NCBI GenBank assembly: GCA_016872155.1 | Contig: VHBB01000011.1 | Span: 1-52,425, forward strand | Direction of reading: 5' to 3' | DNA: 52,425 bases | From: Sphingomonadales bacterium | GTDB lineage: Bacteria > Bacteroidota > Bacteroidia > Chitinophagales > Chitinophagaceae | Part shown: one piece after another, positions 27,712 to 35,439 of the stretch | How positions within the stretch are numbered: the stretch's first letter is position 1 | Layout: each line of letters begins with the position of its first letter | The notes under the pieces: generated by a model | The model's input: the letters and a program-made list of their open reading frames with translations, nothing else | Told to the model about the DNA's origin: nothing | Database searches by the model: none | Program-made: the position numbers and the translations under genes

Positions 27712-29940
27712 ATGCCAATTCAAAAAAAAATTTACCTCGCACTTTGTGCGTCACTTTTTTCTTTAGCAGCCACCGCCCAAGTAGACACGCTGGTGCAAAA
27801 AGAACTCGAAGAGGCCGTAGTCTACACCTCTAAATTTGCCGAAAAGAAAAAAAATATAGCCCAACCCATCGATGTAATCACGGCCAAGACCATTGCCAGA
27901 ACCAATGCGCAGAACATGGGCGATCTGCTCATTAACACCGGACAATTATATGTTCAAAAAAGTCAGCAAGGCGGAAGCAGCCCCGTTATTAGAGGTTTCG
28001 AGGCCAGTCGGGTGCTGTTGGTCGTAGATGGCATTCGACTGAACAATGCGATCTACCGCTCCGGACATTTGCAAAACGTAATTACCATCGATCAGTTTAT
28101 GCTCGACCGGGTAGAAGTGTTGTACGGACCGGGCTCCACACTCTATGGAAGCGATGCGCTGGGGGGTGTGGTACATATGCGTACCCGAACACCACTGCTT
28201 TCGCAGGGCACCAAAACCCTTTTTACCTCGCAATTGGTAACCCGCTTTAGCACCGCCAATAATGAACGCACCCTGCACAGCAGTCAGCAGATCGGCGGCA
28301 AAAAATGGGGTTGGTTGCAATCGGTAACCGTGAGTGAGTTTGATGATCTGCGAATGGGCGATCGCTATCCCAAAAAATATCCCGACTTTGGCAGAAGAAC
28401 GCAGTACATAGAGACCATCAATGGAGTCGATCAACTCGTGACCAACCATGATGATCGAATTCAAAAATTTTCGGGTTACAAGCAATGGGACCTGCTGGGT
28501 AAGCTACTCTTTAAACCCCGCGCCGACCAGACCCATGTACTCAATTTGCAGCACTCCAATTCTTCGAACATTCCACGGTACGATCGTCTTCAAGATCGCA
28601 AGACCTTTACCGGTATTGGCAATACACTTCGCTGGGCCGAATGGTACTACGGACCCCAAACACGGTGGCTGGCCGCTTACGAATGGGGTGCCAAAAACAT
28701 TAAATCTATCGACGAGCTGCGACTCAATCTCAATTACCAGCACATCAAAGAAAGTCGCAACCAGCGCGAGTATTTGGCCTACACGCAATTTGACAGCCGA
28801 CGCGAAGCCGTTACCGTTGCAGGTTTTACCCTCGATGCCAGAGAAAAATGGGGACGTCACGAACTGACCCTCGGTGCCGATGCGCAGCACAACGAAGTGC
28901 AATCAGCAGCCGATCGAACCAACTTATTAACTGGAACGATCACTGCTTTAGATACCCGTTACCCCGATGGACGCAACCGCATGACACTCGCCGGTCTCTA
29001 TGGGCAGCATCTCTACAAAAGCGGCAATGGAAAATGGATCGTCAATGACGGACTTCGGTTTCAAGTTGTGGGCTTGCACTCCACGCTTACTAACAACAGC
29101 TTTTTTAATTTTCCTTTTTCCAAGATCGAACAGCGCCAACAAGCCCTTACCGGTAATCTGGGAATCGTTCACCTCAGTGCTGCCTCCCTGCGAATCGCTG
29201 CCAATCTTGCCTCTGCCTTTAGAGCGCCCAATGTCGACGATGCCGCTCGCATCTTTGAATCGAGCAGCAGTGCTAGGCGTTTGATCGTTCCCAACCCGAA
29301 CGTAAAGCCGGAGTACACCTATACGGGTGACATCAATGTTCAATACAAAACTGAAAGAATAAAAATGGAACTGGGCTCGTTCTATACGCTTTTTCGCAAT
29401 GCCATGGCACTGGCTCCCTTTCGCTTAAATGGACAAGATTCCGTTTTGTACAACGGGATCATGGCCCGGGTCATTGCCAACCAAAATACCCGCAGGGCCT
29501 TTGTGCGGGGACTCAACTACCGCCTAGAGATGACCCTGACCAAAGGGCTTAGCTGGGAGACTACCATTACCAGCACCTATGGTCGTTTCATTAATCCTGA
29601 TAAGACCCTAAAGCCTCTCGATCATATTCCCCCCACCTTTGGACGCTCGGCCCTGCTCTACCAAAAAGAAGCGTTCTCTTGGGAATTTTTTCTGCTGTTC
29701 AATGGCACCAAAAAGATCGCCGACTTTAATCCCGATGGCGAGGATAACGGGCAATATGCCACCCCCGATGGCATGCCTGCCTGGTACACCCTCAATATCA
29801 GAACCGAATACCGGGCTGGCAAAGGCTTTACCCTGCAGGCCGGACTCGAGAACCTCTTGGACCGCAACTACCGCTATTTTGCCTCTGGTTTCTCGGCCCC
29901 CGGGCGTAATCTCTATGTGACCATCCGCCAAAATTTTTAA
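27712..29940 (+). CDS. TonB-dependent outer-membrane receptor, ligand uncertain
   Basis: 742 residues. Signal peptide to about residue 22 (ATAQ), a plug domain at about 40-160 and a 22-strand barrel after it, ending in an aromatic strand (LYVTIRQNF). The plug stretch SSPVIRGFEASRVLLVVDGIRLNNAIYRSGHLQNV closely resembles haemoglobin/haem-type receptors. FRAPN and NPNVKPE occur in the region corresponding to the FRAP/NPNL boxes of haem receptors, but no histidine lies between them, so haem specificity is not established. The preceding gene encodes a haem-binding-domain protein, a suggestive link only. Confidence 0.9.
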   Translation: MPIQKKIYLALCASLFSLAATAQVDTLVQKELEEAVVYTSKFAEKKKNIAQPIDVITAKTIARTNAQNMGDLLINTGQLYVQKSQQGGSSPVIRGFEASRVLLVVDGIRLNNAIYRSGHLQNVITIDQFMLDRVEVLYGPGSTLYGSDALGGVVHMRTRTPLLSQGTKTLFTSQLVTRFSTANNERTLHSSQQIGGKKWGWLQSVTVSEFDDLRMGDRYPKKYPDFGRRTQYIETINGVDQLVTNHDDRIQKFSGYKQWDLLGKLLFKPRADQTHVLNLQHSNSSNIPRYDRLQDRKTFTGIGNTLRWAEWYYGPQTRWLAAYEWGAKNIKSIDELRLNLNYQHIKESRNQREYLAYTQFDSRREAVTVAGFTLDAREKWGRHELTLGADAQHNEVQSAADRTNLLTGTITALDTRYPDGRNRMTLAGLYGQHLYKSGNGKWIVNDGLRFQVVGLHSTLTNNSFFNFPFSKIEQRQQALTGNLGIVHLSAASLRIAANLASAFRAPNVDDAARIFESSSSARRLIVPNPNVKPEYTYTGDINVQYKTERIKMELGSFYTLFRNAMALAPFRLNGQDSVLYNGIMARVIANQNTRRAFVRGLNYRLEMTLTKGLSWETTITSTYGRFINPDKTLKPLDHIPPTFGRSALLYQKEAFSWEFFLLFNGTKKIADFNPDGEDNGQYATPDGMPAWYTLNIRTEYRAGKGFTLQAGLENLLDRNYRYFASGFSAPGRNLYVTIRQNF

Positions 29941-29998
29941 CAGCGGCTGCAGCAATCTCCCTGCTAAATTGTCTTATATTAGTGGTCACCTCTGTTCC

Positions 29999-30577
29999 AT
30001 GACAGAAGAAGCCATCATAAAAGGTTGTATCAAGAATCAAGCGGCCGCGCAGCGAGAACTGTATACGCAATACAGTCCCAAGATGCTGGCCGTTTGTTAT
30101 CGGTACGCTCATAACCGCGAAGATGCAGAAGACATGTTACAAGAGGGATTCATAAAAGTATTCACCCAAATAGCACGCTTCGAGAATCGCGGTTCTTTCG
30201 AGGGATGGATCAGAAAGATCGTGGTACATACCTGCATCAACATCCTCAAGAAAAATAAAAAGTTCAACGAGAGTGTCGATCTGATCCACGCACATGGGGT
30301 GGCCCTGAAAGAAGATAGTATACCGGCGCTGGTGCAGGTCAAACAGATCGTGGAATGTATTCGACTGCTGCCTACCGGTTATCGGACCGTTTTGAACTTA
30401 TTTGCGATCGAGGGGTATAGTCACCGCGAGATCGCGCAGTTGTTAGATATAGAAGAGAGCACCAGCCGGAGCCAATTTACCAGGGCCAAGGCCATGCTCG
30501 AGGAGCTGTTGATCAGAAAAAAGATTTTGCAACCAAAGCAGGAGTCCGGCTGGCTAGCCGCCGTGGCTCCTCATTAA
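29999..30577 (+). CDS. ECF-type RNA polymerase sigma factor
   Basis: 192 residues from the ATG at 29999. Sigma region 2 is seen as QRELYTQYSPKMLAVCYRYAHNREDAEDMLQEGFIKVFTQI, and region 4 as IRLLPTGYRTVLNLFAIEGYSHREIAQLLDIEESTSRSQFTRAKAML; no region 3 separates them, which defines the extracytoplasmic-function class. It should direct RNA polymerase to a small regulon. The next gene, 27 bp downstream, has the topology of a membrane-bound regulator fused to a barrel and is the likely controlling partner. Confidence 0.94.
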   Translation: MTEEAIIKGCIKNQAAAQRELYTQYSPKMLAVCYRYAHNREDAEDMLQEGFIKVFTQIARFENRGSFEGWIRKIVVHTCINILKKNKKFNESVDLIHAHGVALKEDSIPALVQVKQIVECIRLLPTGYRTVLNLFAIEGYSHREIAQLLDIEESTSRSQFTRAKAMLEELLIRKKILQPKQESGWLAAVAPH

Positions 30578-30582
30578 AACAA

Positions 30583-30599
30583 CCTTGCCCCGCAAGGAG
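30583..30599 (+). promoter_or_regulatory. Hairpin overlapping the Shine-Dalgarno of the barrel gene
   Basis: CCTTGC at 30583-30588 pairs with GCAAGG at 30592-30597 around a CCC loop. The second arm overlaps a strong AAGGAG site (30594-30599) five bases before the ATG at 30605. Folding would mask the ribosome-binding site in the sigma-barrel transcript. Bacteroidota use Shine-Dalgarno sites weakly, so the effect is uncertain. Confidence 0.5.
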
Positions 30600-30604
30600 C
30601 TGCC

Positions 30605-31918
30605 ATGCCGATGGATGGGAATAAAGACCATAGTGAATTCGAGCATTTTTTAAAACAGAATGCAGATGCGCATCGTTTATACCCCTCTGACCGGGTATGG
30701 AGTCGTATCTATTCACGTATGCATGGCCGCCGTCAGCGCAGGGTGGCATTGTTGCTGCTACTTCCCTTATTAGCCGGAACGGCCTGGTTCTTATCAGACT
30801 CTTTACAGCACCGTTCGGAACTTTCCTCTACAGGCAACAAGACAACGTACTCGTTAGCGCTTACGCAGCCCAGTGCAGAACAGCAACCCCGAACAGAGCT
30901 ACAACCCAATGCAGAACTGCAACCCCGTGCAGAACTGGAGCCCAATGCAGAACTGCAACCTCGAGCAGCGCTGCCACTCAATGCAGTGCTGCCACCCGTT
31001 ATTGAGTTGAACACCGTAACCGAAACCCAAGAAGCCTCTGTATCCGAAGAAGCGATCCCTGCACTTCCGCAAGAGAAAACGATCGAAACCCTTGCTACTG
31101 TAGCCTCGGCCCGGCAAGACGATCGCTATCCGCTCGATATTGAAAGTGTGGTCAACAGCTACCAGCGACAACTGCATCAACCCCGCTTTAAATGGCAGGT
31201 GCATTTTACGCCTACCGTCAGCTACCGTTCGCTACAAGAAGATCAAAAGTTCATTGCCCAAGCAAGAATGAGCAGTGCGGCTCCCGCCAGCGCGAATACC
31301 AACCCTACCGATTTGTCGAGTGTCATTCGTCACCGTCCTGACCTTGGGATGCAAATTGGGTTGACCGGCACTTATCCCATTAGTAAAAAAATAGACTGGG
31401 TAACCGGCATTCAATTCAACGTAAGCAAATACGATATTGCCGCTTACAACTACCCCTCCGAAGTGGCGACCATTGCGCTCATGAACCCCTGGGGAGGTAC
31501 CAGCACGGTCAGCACGCTTACCAGTTTTCGCAGCAGTGGATTTCGCTCGGCCGCTAACTGGCTGCGCAATTACTATTACTCTGTATCAATCCCCATTGGA
31601 CTACAATGGCGCATATTGGGTAAAAAACAAACGCATTGGGGCATCAGTGCCACTGCGCAGCCTACCTATGTCGTCGGTAACCGCTCTTATGTAATCTCGG
31701 TCGATTATCAGAATTATGCCGAAGTGCCTTACCTTATTAACAAGTGGAACCTTAATATCGGGTTAGAGACCTATGCCCGTTTTCAATTGGGTAAAAATGA
31801 TTTTCAGATCGGTCCACAGATCCGCTACCAGGCTCTCTCCAGCTTTAAAAAGGGCTACCCCGTTCAGGAACACCTCTACGATTTTGGTATCAAATTGGGG
31901 TTGATACTAGGCAAATAG
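30605..31918 (+). CDS. Putative trans-envelope protein: cytoplasmic N-terminus, one TM helix, repeat linker, outer-membrane-type beta-barrel
   Basis: 437 residues. Residues 1-46 are hydrophilic with an RVWSRIYSRMHGRRQRR stretch that would stay in the cytoplasm. About 47-66 is a single hydrophobic helix with no signal-peptidase site. Residues 70-185 are a Pro/Glu-rich linker holding seven six-residue repeats at 91-132. From about 195 to the end, alternating strands (WQVHFTPTVSYR, YYYSVSIPIGLQWRI, FQIGPQIRYQA, YDFGIKLGLILG) look like an 8-10 strand barrel. The N-terminal arrangement recalls anti-sigma factors, and the gene follows an ECF sigma gene. Anti-sigma activity is inference; no zinc-binding anti-sigma motif is visible. 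The pattern seems to occur in related Chitinophagaceae. Confidence 0.75.
   Translation: MPMDGNKDHSEFEHFLKQNADAHRLYPSDRVWSRIYSRMHGRRQRRVALLLLLPLLAGTAWFLSDSLQHRSELSSTGNKTTYSLALTQPSAEQQPRTELQPNAELQPRAELEPNAELQPRAALPLNAVLPPVIELNTVTETQEASVSEEAIPALPQEKTIETLATVASARQDDRYPLDIESVVNSYQRQLHQPRFKWQVHFTPTVSYRSLQEDQKFIAQARMSSAAPASANTNPTDLSSVIRHRPDLGMQIGLTGTYPISKKIDWVTGIQFNVSKYDIAAYNYPSEVATIALMNPWGGTSTVSTLTSFRSSGFRSAANWLRNYYYSVSIPIGLQWRILGKKQTHWGISATAQPTYVVGNRSYVISVDYQNYAEVPYLINKWNLNIGLETYARFQLGKNDFQIGPQIRYQALSSFKKGYPVQEHLYDFGIKLGLILGK
30875..31000 (+). repeat. Seven 18-bp in-frame tandem repeats (six-residue units)
   Basis: Within the barrel gene the residues 91-132 split into seven six-residue units of the form A/T-E-x-x-P-R/N: AEQQPR, TELQPN, AELQPR, AELEPN, AELQPR, AALPLN and AVLPPV. 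At the DNA level the unit is close to gcagaactgcaaccccgt. The central units are most alike; the last two have drifted. Confidence 0.85.
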
Positions 31919-31956
31919 CCCCCGAAAGCGCTACCCGTTTATCTTAATTTTACAGC

Positions 31957-32529
31957 ATGAAAAATCGGCTGACCGCCTTTGCGATCGCGCTGCTCCTGCT
32001 TACAGGATGCAAGCACGACCAAAAACCCGCATCAAGTTTTGTCTCGATCCCTTCACTTATCGAGGCGCAAGTAGCCCATATCGACACCTCGCTTTACTCC
32101 ATTACCCGCTACGATTACCGCGGCACCGATACCATTCCCTTCGATACTCTCTACATTGCACGCGAACAATTTAGAAAAGAGGCTCTTCCGTTTTTGAACC
32201 TACCCGATCTTTTACAACCTGCCTTTGCAAAACGATATAGCGAAGAAAGCCGCTACGACGAATTGATGAAAAAGGTTATTCTTAGCTACGTGCCCGTCAA
32301 TCCCAACAACGAGGAGTGGCAAAAAGAAGAACTGCATGTGCTGCCCAGTGTAGCCGAGGGCGATAAGGTCACCACCATCTTGGCCAGCAGGATCGTCAAC
32401 GATCGCAACGGACTGCTACAAGAAGAATTTTTATGGCTCATGGACAAAAGCTTTACCATTGTTCGTACCACCCAATTGCCCGGAGAGCCCGCACAACTTA
32501 TCACGACCAAAGTAAGCTGGAACCAGTAG
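31957..32529 (+). CDS. Lipoprotein of unknown function
   Basis: 190 residues. A lipoprotein signal peptide ends at LLTGC (Cys18), followed by KHDQKPASS. The mature protein is mixed alpha/beta, with SLYSITRYDYRGTDTIPFDTLYI followed by a helical segment and a strand pair in the last 60 residues (ASRIVNDRNGLLQEEFLWLMDKSFTIVRTT). I recognise no named family. It lies 38 bp after the barrel gene and 6 bp before uvrC on the same strand, and could belong to either transcript. Confidence 0.75.
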   Translation: MKNRLTAFAIALLLLTGCKHDQKPASSFVSIPSLIEAQVAHIDTSLYSITRYDYRGTDTIPFDTLYIAREQFRKEALPFLNLPDLLQPAFAKRYSEESRYDELMKKVILSYVPVNPNNEEWQKEELHVLPSVAEGDKVTTILASRIVNDRNGLLQEEFLWLMDKSFTIVRTTQLPGEPAQLITTKVSWNQ

Positions 32530-32535
32530 TACCCT

Positions 32536-34341
32536 ATGACCCTTGCCGAGTTTCAACAGATCGCACCCACCCTTCCGCTACAGCCGGGTATCTATCAGTA
32601 TTATGATACAAATGGAGCACTCTTGTATGTGGGCAAGGCCAAACAGATCCGAAAAAGGGTCAGCTCTTATTTTTCTAAGCAACAAGACAATCAAAAAACC
32701 ATCGAGCTGGTCAAACGCATTGCCACGATTCGTTTTACGATCGTAGATTCCGAGCAAGACGCCTTCTTGCTCGAGAACTCGCTGATCAAAGAATACCAGC
32801 CGCGCTATAACATCAACTTAAAAGACGATAAGACCTATCCCTTTATCGTAATCAGAAAAGAATCCTTTGCCCGGATCTTTTTGACTCGAAAAAAAATCAA
32901 GGATGGCTCTACCTACCTGGGGCCTTATACCTCGGTGCACCAACTGCGCGAACTGCTCGAGTTTATAAAACAGACCATCCCTCTTCGTACCTGCTCGCTC
33001 GATCTGAGCCCAGCCAAGATCGCTCGTCGCAAATACAAAGTATGCCTGGAATATCATCTGGGCAACTGCAAAGGGCCCTGCGAAGGACTGCAATCGGCAC
33101 AAGATTATGCGAGCGATCTGCAACAGGCCGCCCATATCTTAAAAGGAGAACTCTCACCGGTTATTCGCTTTCTCGAAGCGCAAATGAAGCAGGCCTCACA
33201 GCAATTGGCCTTCGAACAAGCAGCTCACCTTAAAAAGAAGATCGATTATTTGCGTCAGTACCGCTCGCGCTCAGTTATTGCCAATGCCCGTACCCCCGAT
33301 CTGGATATATTTTCGATCAGTCAAGAAAAAAAGGCCTTTGTCAATTACCTGATGCTGCGCAACGGAGCCATCGTGCAAAGCCATACCATCGAGGCCGAGC
33401 GTAAACTCGACGAGAGCCCCGAAGAGATCCTTTCGTTTGCCGCAGCCATGCTAAGAGACCGCTTCGAAAGCCAGGCAAAAGAGATCGTGGTGCCCTTTGC
33501 CATTGATTATCCGGACTCGACCGTAAAGATCACGCTCCCCCGAAGCGGAGATCGAAAAAAACTATTGGAGCTCTCGCAAAAAAATGCAACCTACTTTATT
33601 GCCGAGCAACGAAAAAGAGAGCGACTGCAACTCGACAAAAAGATCATAGATACCGACAGACTCTTGTTGGAGCTGCAACAAGATCTGCAACTCTCCTCAC
33701 TGCCCTTGCATATCGAGTGCTTCGACAATTCTAATTTTCAGGGCAGCTATCCCGTTTCGGCGATGGTCTGTTTTAAAAATGCAGCGCCCAGCAAAAAGGA
33801 CTATAGAAAATTCAATATCGAGACCGTGCAGGGCATCAACGACTTTGCCTCTATGAAAGAAGCGGTCTATCGCCGCTACAAACGACAACAAGCCGAGCAG
33901 CAGCCCCTGCCCCAGTTGGTGATCATCGATGGCGGAAAAGGACAACTGAGTGCAGCCATGGAGGCGGTTACCGAATTGGGACTGCAAGGAAGCATGACAC
34001 TGGTGGGACTAGCTAAAAACCAAGAAGAACTTTTCTTTACCGGAGACAGCGAGCCGCTGCGGCTGCCGTACCAAAGCAATAGCCTACTGCTTATTCGAAG
34101 GATACGCGACGAAGTGCACCGCTTTGGCGTTAATTTTCATCGCAAGCAACGCAGCAAGGGCACCTTTAAAAACCAGTTACAAGAAATTCCCGGTATCGGT
34201 GCGCAAACCGCCACCGACCTGCTACACCATTTTCGCTCCGTCAACAACATTCAAAAGGCTTCGGTAGAAGAGCTGACCGTAGTGGCAGGAAAGGTAAAAG
34301 CCCATAAGATCAAGGCTTATTTTGCCAATACCCGATCGTAA
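32536..34341 (+). CDS. uvrC: Excinuclease ABC subunit C
   Basis: 601 residues, full length. Makes both incisions in UvrABC nucleotide-excision repair. The N-terminal GIY-YIG nuclease is visible (QPGIYQYYDTNG, then LLYVGKAKQIRKR). A cysteine cluster lies around RTCSL to GNCKGPCEGL. A UVR motif is seen in FEQAAHLKKKIDYLRQY. The C-terminal RNase H-like nuclease has ECFDNSNFQGSYPVSAMV and VIIDGGKGQL, and the helix-hairpin-helix end reads IPGIGAQTATDLLHHF. It converges on the gldN terminator. Confidence 0.97.
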   Translation: MTLAEFQQIAPTLPLQPGIYQYYDTNGALLYVGKAKQIRKRVSSYFSKQQDNQKTIELVKRIATIRFTIVDSEQDAFLLENSLIKEYQPRYNINLKDDKTYPFIVIRKESFARIFLTRKKIKDGSTYLGPYTSVHQLRELLEFIKQTIPLRTCSLDLSPAKIARRKYKVCLEYHLGNCKGPCEGLQSAQDYASDLQQAAHILKGELSPVIRFLEAQMKQASQQLAFEQAAHLKKKIDYLRQYRSRSVIANARTPDLDIFSISQEKKAFVNYLMLRNGAIVQSHTIEAERKLDESPEEILSFAAAMLRDRFESQAKEIVVPFAIDYPDSTVKITLPRSGDRKKLLELSQKNATYFIAEQRKRERLQLDKKIIDTDRLLLELQQDLQLSSLPLHIECFDNSNFQGSYPVSAMVCFKNAAPSKKDYRKFNIETVQGINDFASMKEAVYRRYKRQQAEQQPLPQLVIIDGGKGQLSAAMEAVTELGLQGSMTLVGLAKNQEELFFTGDSEPLRLPYQSNSLLLIRRIRDEVHRFGVNFHRKQRSKGTFKNQLQEIPGIGAQTATDLLHHFRSVNNIQKASVEELTVVAGKVKAHKIKAYFANTRS

Positions 34342-34348
34342 AGGAGCA

Positions 34349-34377
34349 TAAAAAAACCGGCCCCTTTCGCGACCGGT
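34349..34377 (-). terminator. Intrinsic terminator of the gldKLMN operon
   Basis: Read on the minus strand, ACCGGTC pairs with GGCCGGT (seven pairs, one of them G-U) around an eight-base loop, followed by a run of seven T. It lies 25 bp past the stop of gldN. The reverse direction has a run of A before the stem but no T run after it, so it should not stop uvrC transcripts strongly. Confidence 0.8.
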
Positions 34378-34401
34378 CCTTGAAAATTTCTTGCTGCTCT
34401 A

Positions 34402-35427
34402 TTAGTAAGACCAAAGGTCTTGCTCGAAATTAAAGATCTTCTCTTTGATGTTCTCGCCTTCGAGCAATTGCAAAATAGGATCTTTGATATAGTTACGGAT
34501 CAATTTATTCTGCGGATTATCGAGCGTAGACTTTACGATGTAGCTGCTAAACATGCGGCTCTCGAAAAGCTCTTCCCAGGTCATACGATTCTGTCCCATG
34601 TTCTTGGGATTGTACACCTCTGATTTGACCAGGGCCGGACGCAGATCGGGATAGTAGATCCAAAATAAAGAAGAGGTGCCGCGCTCTTTATTGGTATTAG
34701 GAAAATACTCTGTCTTAAGAAGTCCGATACCGAGTATTCGTACATGCATGCGGCTCGATTCGCGGTCAAAGACCCACTCTTCTTTTAAGCGAATCTTATT
34801 GATCGATTTAGGGTCGAATGATTTGCGGGTAACCACATATCCCACCACCTTGTCGATCTGCTTAATATCGTATTTAGGAACCGTGTCGAGGCTACCGGCC
34901 ACCAATTGCTGAACAGCACTCACCGAAAGTGGTACAGTAAAGCGATCGTCAGAGAAGGCCGTTACTTCACCACTTTGTACTGTCTTCATGAGCATGTTTA
35001 CAAAGATCTGGCTGCCGTCATCTTCCATCGACTCGTACATAAATATTTTGTTCATCTTCTCGCGCAGGTCCAGCTCACGCCATACTTTTTCGGCATAGAA
35101 AGCATCGTCCCAACGAAGATGCTCATAGGTAAGCGGGGTACGTTGTGTAAGACTACTCTTGTCGAAGGCATTATCTTGACGAAGCGATTTACGAATGGTG
35201 TTGTCTGCAGTGGCCGTGTCGTATTCAAAGGGAAGGTTGGCATAGGCATCAAAAGCAGGCGCCTTGGGAACCGTATCGGTCGACACTGGCTCTGCAGCGG
35301 GCTCAGGTACAGTGGTGGCAGCCGGTGCACCGCCCCTGCGACGGGGAGCACGCTGTGCAGCGGCATCACTGGCTAGTAGCACCAGCGTACCCAGCAGCAA
35401 AACAGAAGAAAATAATTTCAGCTTCAT
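34402..35427 (-). CDS. gldN: Type IX secretion/gliding protein GldN (PorN)
   Basis: 341 residues with a signal peptide (MKLKLFSSVLLLGTLVLLASDAAAQ). A basic Pro/Ala/Thr-rich stretch (RAPRRRGGAPAAT) precedes the conserved GldN domain, recognisable in YEHLRWDDAFYAEKVWRELDLREKMN, IGLLKTEYFPNTNKERGTSSLFWIYYPDLRPAL and MTWEELFESRMFSSYIVKSTLDNPQN. PorN forms a periplasmic ring with the PorK lipoprotein at the outer membrane in the type IX secretion machine. Last gene of the gldK-L-M-N operon, 12 bp after gldM. Confidence 0.95.
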   Translation of the reverse strand: MKLKLFSSVLLLGTLVLLASDAAAQRAPRRRGGAPAATTVPEPAAEPVSTDTVPKAPAFDAYANLPFEYDTATADNTIRKSLRQDNAFDKSSLTQRTPLTYEHLRWDDAFYAEKVWRELDLREKMNKIFMYESMEDDGSQIFVNMLMKTVQSGEVTAFSDDRFTVPLSVSAVQQLVAGSLDTVPKYDIKQIDKVVGYVVTRKSFDPKSINKIRLKEEWVFDRESSRMHVRILGIGLLKTEYFPNTNKERGTSSLFWIYYPDLRPALVKSEVYNPKNMGQNRMTWEELFESRMFSSYIVKSTLDNPQNKLIRNYIKDPILQLLEGENIKEKIFNFEQDLWSY

Positions 35428-35439
35428 ATACTAAAAACG

